NCBI GenBank assembly: GCA_965212505.1
Contig: OZ243123.1
Location: forward strand, 2,604,001-2,668,000
Reading direction: 5' to 3'
DNA: 64,000 bases
Origin: JAHEKO01 sp965212505
Lineage (GTDB): Bacteria > Acidobacteriota > Thermoanaerobaculia > Multivoradales > JAHEKO01
Part shown: one piece after another, positions 61,155 to 64,000 of the stretch
Layout of the letters: each line of letters starts with the position of its first letter
Position numbering within the stretch: position 1 is the first letter of the stretch
Position numbers and translations under genes: made by a program
The notes under the pieces: model-generated
What the model was told of the DNA's origin: nothing
The model's database searches: none
The model's input: only the letters and a program-made list of their open reading frames with translations

Positions 61155-62843
61155 GTGGCCGACGTGCGGAGCGCCTCGATCGAAGAGCCGGCGAGCGCCG
61201 ACGTCGGTGAGCCCGACTTCGAAGTCTTCGTAGAGCGCAGGCCGCCCGGGCTGGTTCGGCGATACTTCGTCACCCAGCGCCATCTGATCGGCCTGCTCTT
61301 CGGCGGGCTCCTCGCCTTCGTCCGCACCCGCCCGCGCGGCCGACGCGGCTTCTGGTTCCAGTGCCTCCGCGTCCTCTCCTGGCTCCTACGGCCGCTGACG
61401 TCGAAACGCTACGTCGACCTCCCCTTCCCCGAGCAGCTCCGGCGCCGCCTCGAAGCCCTCGGTCCGACCTACATCAAGCTCGGTCAGATCCTCAGTCTGC
61501 GCGAGGACATTCTGCCGCCGAGCGTCACCGACGAGCTCAAGCGGCTCTTGAACCGGCTCCCCGCTCTCCCCTTCCAACGCTTTGCCGAGCTGATCGAGGC
61601 CGAAATCGGAAAGCCGATCGACGACGCGTTCTCGTGGATCGGCGAGACCCCGCTCGGAAGCGCTTCGATCGGGCAGACGCACCGCGCTCGAACGCTCGAA
61701 GGCGACGAGCTCGTGCTCAAGCTGGTCAAGCCCGGCATCCGCCGAACCATCGAGCGCGACGTCATCCTGCTCAAGCTCCTCGGTCGCGTGCTGCAGATCT
61801 TTCTGAGCCGCTTCCAGCCGAAGCGAGTCTTCGACGAATTCTGCGACTACACGCTCCGGGAGGTCGACCTGCTTCGCGAGGCGGACAACGCCGAGACGTT
61901 TGCCGCCAATTTCTCGAGCGAGAGCGACATCGTCTTTCCCAAAATCGACCGTTCTCTCTCGACGCGCAATCTCCTGGCGATGGAGTTCCTCGACGGCATC
62001 AAGCCCGATGATCCCGAGGCGCTCGAGCTAAGCGCCGAAGATCGAGACACGCTGACCGATCTGGGCGCCCTCGGAATCATTCAGATGCTCTACCAGGACG
62101 GCTTCTTCCACGCCGACCTGCACCCGGGCAACCTCCTCGTCCTGCCCGGTCCCAAGGTCGGGTTCATCGATCTCGGCATGGTGGGTCGCTTCGACGACGA
62201 GCTCCGCAGGAACCTCCTCTACTACTACTACTGCCTGGTGATGGGGGACGGCGAGAACGCGGCGCGCTACCTCGCGTCGCTCGCCGAACCCGCTGCCGGC
62301 AGCGACCCGAAGGGTTTCCGGCGCGAGGTCGAAGAGATCTCGAGCCGCTGGCACCGCAGCCCCACCTTTCACGGCTACTCGCTAGGACAACTGATTCTCG
62401 AATCGGTCAGCCACGGCGCACGCTACCGGATGTACTTTCCGGTCGAGCTCGTGCTGATGGTCAAGGCGCTCGTGACCTTCGAAGGGGTCGGTCAGATCTT
62501 GAACCCGGGGTTCGACGTGGTGGAGGTCTCGAAGGTCCACATCGGCCGCATCTTCGCCCACCAGTTCAGCCCGCTGCGCCTCGCTCGCGAGAGCCTCCGT
62601 GGTGCTCCTGAGCTGGTCGACGCACTCGTGAAGGCGCCGATGTTGATCACCGAGGGGCTGCGGGTGCTCGAACAGACCACGCGTGCGCCCCGCGAAAATC
62701 CGTTCTCGGGCATCCGCGCGACGGTCTTCGCCGGTTTTCTGTTTGTCGCCGGCGCAATCGTCGCGGCCCTCGGAGGACCGATCTGGCTCTGGATCGTTCT
62801 GTTCGGAGCCGGCGTTCTCCTGGCGACGCGCAAGGGCGGCTGA
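61155..62843 (+). CDS. ABC1/UbiB-family atypical kinase
   Basis: 562 residues from GTG 61155. The family signature is complete: GPTYIKLGQILSLREDILPP (the KxGQ helix that caps the active site), the Ala-rich loop SASIGQTHRAR, VLKLVKPGIRRTIERD, then FHADLHPGNLLVL (catalytic loop) and VGFIDLGMVG (metal-binding Asp). Two C-terminal hydrophobic helices (TVFAGFLFVAGAIVAALGG and IWLWIVLFGAGVLLAT) anchor it to the membrane. UbiB-type proteins support quinone synthesis or lipid movement. The stop overlaps the ATG of the acyltransferase gene (TGATG), so the pair is coupled. Confidence 0.92.
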   Translation: MADVRSASIEEPASADVGEPDFEVFVERRPPGLVRRYFVTQRHLIGLLFGGLLAFVRTRPRGRRGFWFQCLRVLSWLLRPLTSKRYVDLPFPEQLRRRLEALGPTYIKLGQILSLREDILPPSVTDELKRLLNRLPALPFQRFAELIEAEIGKPIDDAFSWIGETPLGSASIGQTHRARTLEGDELVLKLVKPGIRRTIERDVILLKLLGRVLQIFLSRFQPKRVFDEFCDYTLREVDLLREADNAETFAANFSSESDIVFPKIDRSLSTRNLLAMEFLDGIKPDDPEALELSAEDRDTLTDLGALGIIQMLYQDGFFHADLHPGNLLVLPGPKVGFIDLGMVGRFDDELRRNLLYYYYCLVMGDGENAARYLASLAEPAAGSDPKGFRREVEEISSRWHRSPTFHGYSLGQLILESVSHGARYRMYFPVELVLMVKALVTFEGVGQILNPGFDVVEVSKVHIGRIFAHQFSPLRLARESLRGAPELVDALVKAPMLITEGLRVLEQTTRAPRENPFSGIRATVFAGFLFVAGAIVAALGGPIWLWIVLFGAGVLLATRKGG

Positions 62844-64000
62844 TGAGCGAGCCGACCGAGGGAACGAAGCGACCGGTCGACGAAGCACAAGAGGCCTACG
62901 AGCCGCTCGACGCGGACTACATGCACGACATGGTCGAGCAGTTCTTCGGCCCGATCACCGAGCACTTCTTCCGAGCGCGCGTTCTGGGCCTCCAGAACCT
63001 GCCGAAGTCGGGCCCGGCAATTCTCGCCGCCAATCACAGCGGCAGCGCCTATCCATACGACGCGATGGTGCTCGACAGCGAGATCTACCGGCGCCAGGGC
63101 CTACCGCCCGAACGGAAGTGCCGCTCGGTGTTCGAAAAGGCGCTCTCGGCCACCTGGTGGATGCGGCCGTTCGGTATCGACAACTTCTGGCGGCGCGGCG
63201 GCGGCGTCGACATGACGTTCGACAACTTCGACAAGCTGCTCGCCCGCGGCGACCGGGTTCTCTACTACCCCGAGGGGGTCCCGGGAATTGGCAAGGGCTT
63301 CGCCAAGCGCTACCAACTCCAGCGCTTCAGCTCGAGCTTCGTCATTCACGCCGCGCGTCACAACGCGCCGGTGGTGCCGATCTACATCTTGAACGCCGAG
63401 TGGGTGATCCCGTTTGCGTTCACCCTCAAGCCGATCGACCGCCTCCTCAGCCGTCTCTTCAAGATCCCGTTCCTCCCGCTCCCCTGGGGGCTGCTCGCGA
63501 TCGTCTTTCCCTTCCTCTGGTACCTGGCTCTCCCGGTCCGAATGGTCTTCAAGATTGGCAAACCGGTAGACATCGCCGCCTGGGTGCGCGAGACCGGTGT
63601 CACCGACCTGGAAGAGCCCGACCGCGAAGCCATGCGCGCCGTCGCTGAGCGCATTCGCCTCGCGATGCAAAAACGTCTCGACAAGCACGTCGAGCGTTAC
63701 GCCCGCTGGCCGTACAACTGGCGGCTCCTGCGGAAGCATTTCAAGAAAACGAAGGGCAAGCGCTCGCTGTTTGTACCCTTCACTTGGGTCTGGCACTTCC
63801 TCGGCCACGAGCGCGACCAGTATCGACCGCCGGCTCGAAACGCGATCCATCGAGTACTGCGTGACTGGGACCTGTTCCTCTACTACCTGCCGGGTGGGTG
63901 GCTGTTCCTGAGCCTGGCGCGCCGACTCCGCAAGCCACCCTGCGGCTATCGCGGAGTGCCCCCCGACGAGCGGCGCGCCAAGGAAGGCGCCTTCCACTGG
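62843..64000 (+). CDS. PlsC-type glycerophospholipid acyltransferase (3' end outside window)
   Basis: About 386 residues are visible; the frame is still open at base 64000. Acyltransferase block I is ILAANHSGSAYPYDAMV (His...Asp, with the Asp two residues further away than the usual HX4D), and block III is VLYYPEGVPGIGKGF (the PEG motif). A hydrophobic segment follows (LPWGLLAIVFPFLWYLALPV). A Lys/Arg-rich region (RKHFKKTKGKR) lies near the end. It would transfer acyl groups to a glycerol-based acceptor at the inner membrane. Overlap with the UbiB-type gene links the two in one transcript. Confidence 0.88.
   Translation, partial: MSEPTEGTKRPVDEAQEAYEPLDADYMHDMVEQFFGPITEHFFRARVLGLQNLPKSGPAILAANHSGSAYPYDAMVLDSEIYRRQGLPPERKCRSVFEKALSATWWMRPFGIDNFWRRGGGVDMTFDNFDKLLARGDRVLYYPEGVPGIGKGFAKRYQLQRFSSSFVIHAARHNAPVVPIYILNAEWVIPFAFTLKPIDRLLSRLFKIPFLPLPWGLLAIVFPFLWYLALPVRMVFKIGKPVDIAAWVRETGVTDLEEPDREAMRAVAERIRLAMQKRLDKHVERYARWPYNWRLLRKHFKKTKGKRSLFVPFTWVWHFLGHERDQYRPPARNAIHRVLRDWDLFLYYLPGGWLFLSLARRLRKPPCGYRGVPPDERRAKEGAFHW

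Noticed and set aside
62683..63648. 321-residue plus-strand frame
   Set aside because: Out-of-frame shadow of the acyltransferase; the frame from 62843 carries the acyltransferase motifs.

Overview
The window is high-GC, gene-dense bacterial chromosome. It carries a large number of exported proteins: PQQ-type beta-propellers, CSLREA beta-helix proteins, FG-GAP proteins, TonB-dependent receptors with a carboxypeptidase-regulatory N-terminus, and a Ser/Thr kinase-WD40 protein next to its own ECF sigma factor. PadR-HAAS pairs and an Mla-type lipid transporter are also present. This mix fits a Gram-negative member of the Acidobacteriota, most like the Thermoanaerobaculia. That placement is inferred from gene content only, since the window has no rRNA or marker-gene set.

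Layout. 1-4.6 kb: the end of a secreted protein, two divergent PQQ-propeller genes and a small secreted protein coupled to an SDR oxidoreductase. 5.4-6.8 kb: an ArsC-family thioredoxin-fold gene with an in-frame UGA (a likely selenoprotein), divergent from a well-conserved ACC deaminase gene (acdS). 6.9-11.6 kb: a TonB receptor, an ArsR regulator and a subtilase. 11.7-15.2 kb: a tightly overlapping five-gene Mla-type operon (STAS, permease, ATPase, MCE protein, auxiliary lipoprotein). 15.4-25.6 kb: a lipoprotein truncated haemoglobin, an EEP-family nuclease, a PilZ/coiled-coil protein, a peptidoglycan-binding protein and several secreted proteins or lipoproteins. 25.5-30.1 kb: a PAS-GGDEF-EAL protein and a DUF4198/DUF4331 pair. 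30.2-37.3 kb: a sigma factor-kinase operon divergent from a TonB receptor. 37.5-47.3 kb: a beta-helix protein, a PadR-HAAS-hydrolase operon, an FG-GAP protein, a second hydrolase and an S41-like peptidase. 47.3-56.7 kb: a PQQ-esterase fusion, a giant mosaic surface protein, a TIR-like membrane protein and an esterase. 56.8-57.9 kb: a tRNA-Lys with a short islet at its 3' end that looks inserted. 58-64 kb: a thioredoxin-like protein, purA, a small secreted protein, a MITE-like palindrome, a UbiB-family kinase and a PlsC-type acyltransferase cut by the window end.

The most notable item is the UGA-containing gene at 5375-5716. An ordinary gene caller would start it downstream of its redox motif. 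Read through the UGA, it becomes a full-length 113-residue ArsC-like protein with a U-x-x-C motif, and a SECIS-like hairpin follows the UGA at the expected distance. Other items worth checking are the tRNA-Lys islet with its orphan gene, the palindromic MITE-like element, the esterase domain lacking its nucleophile, and the split-repeat architecture of the 1288-residue surface protein.
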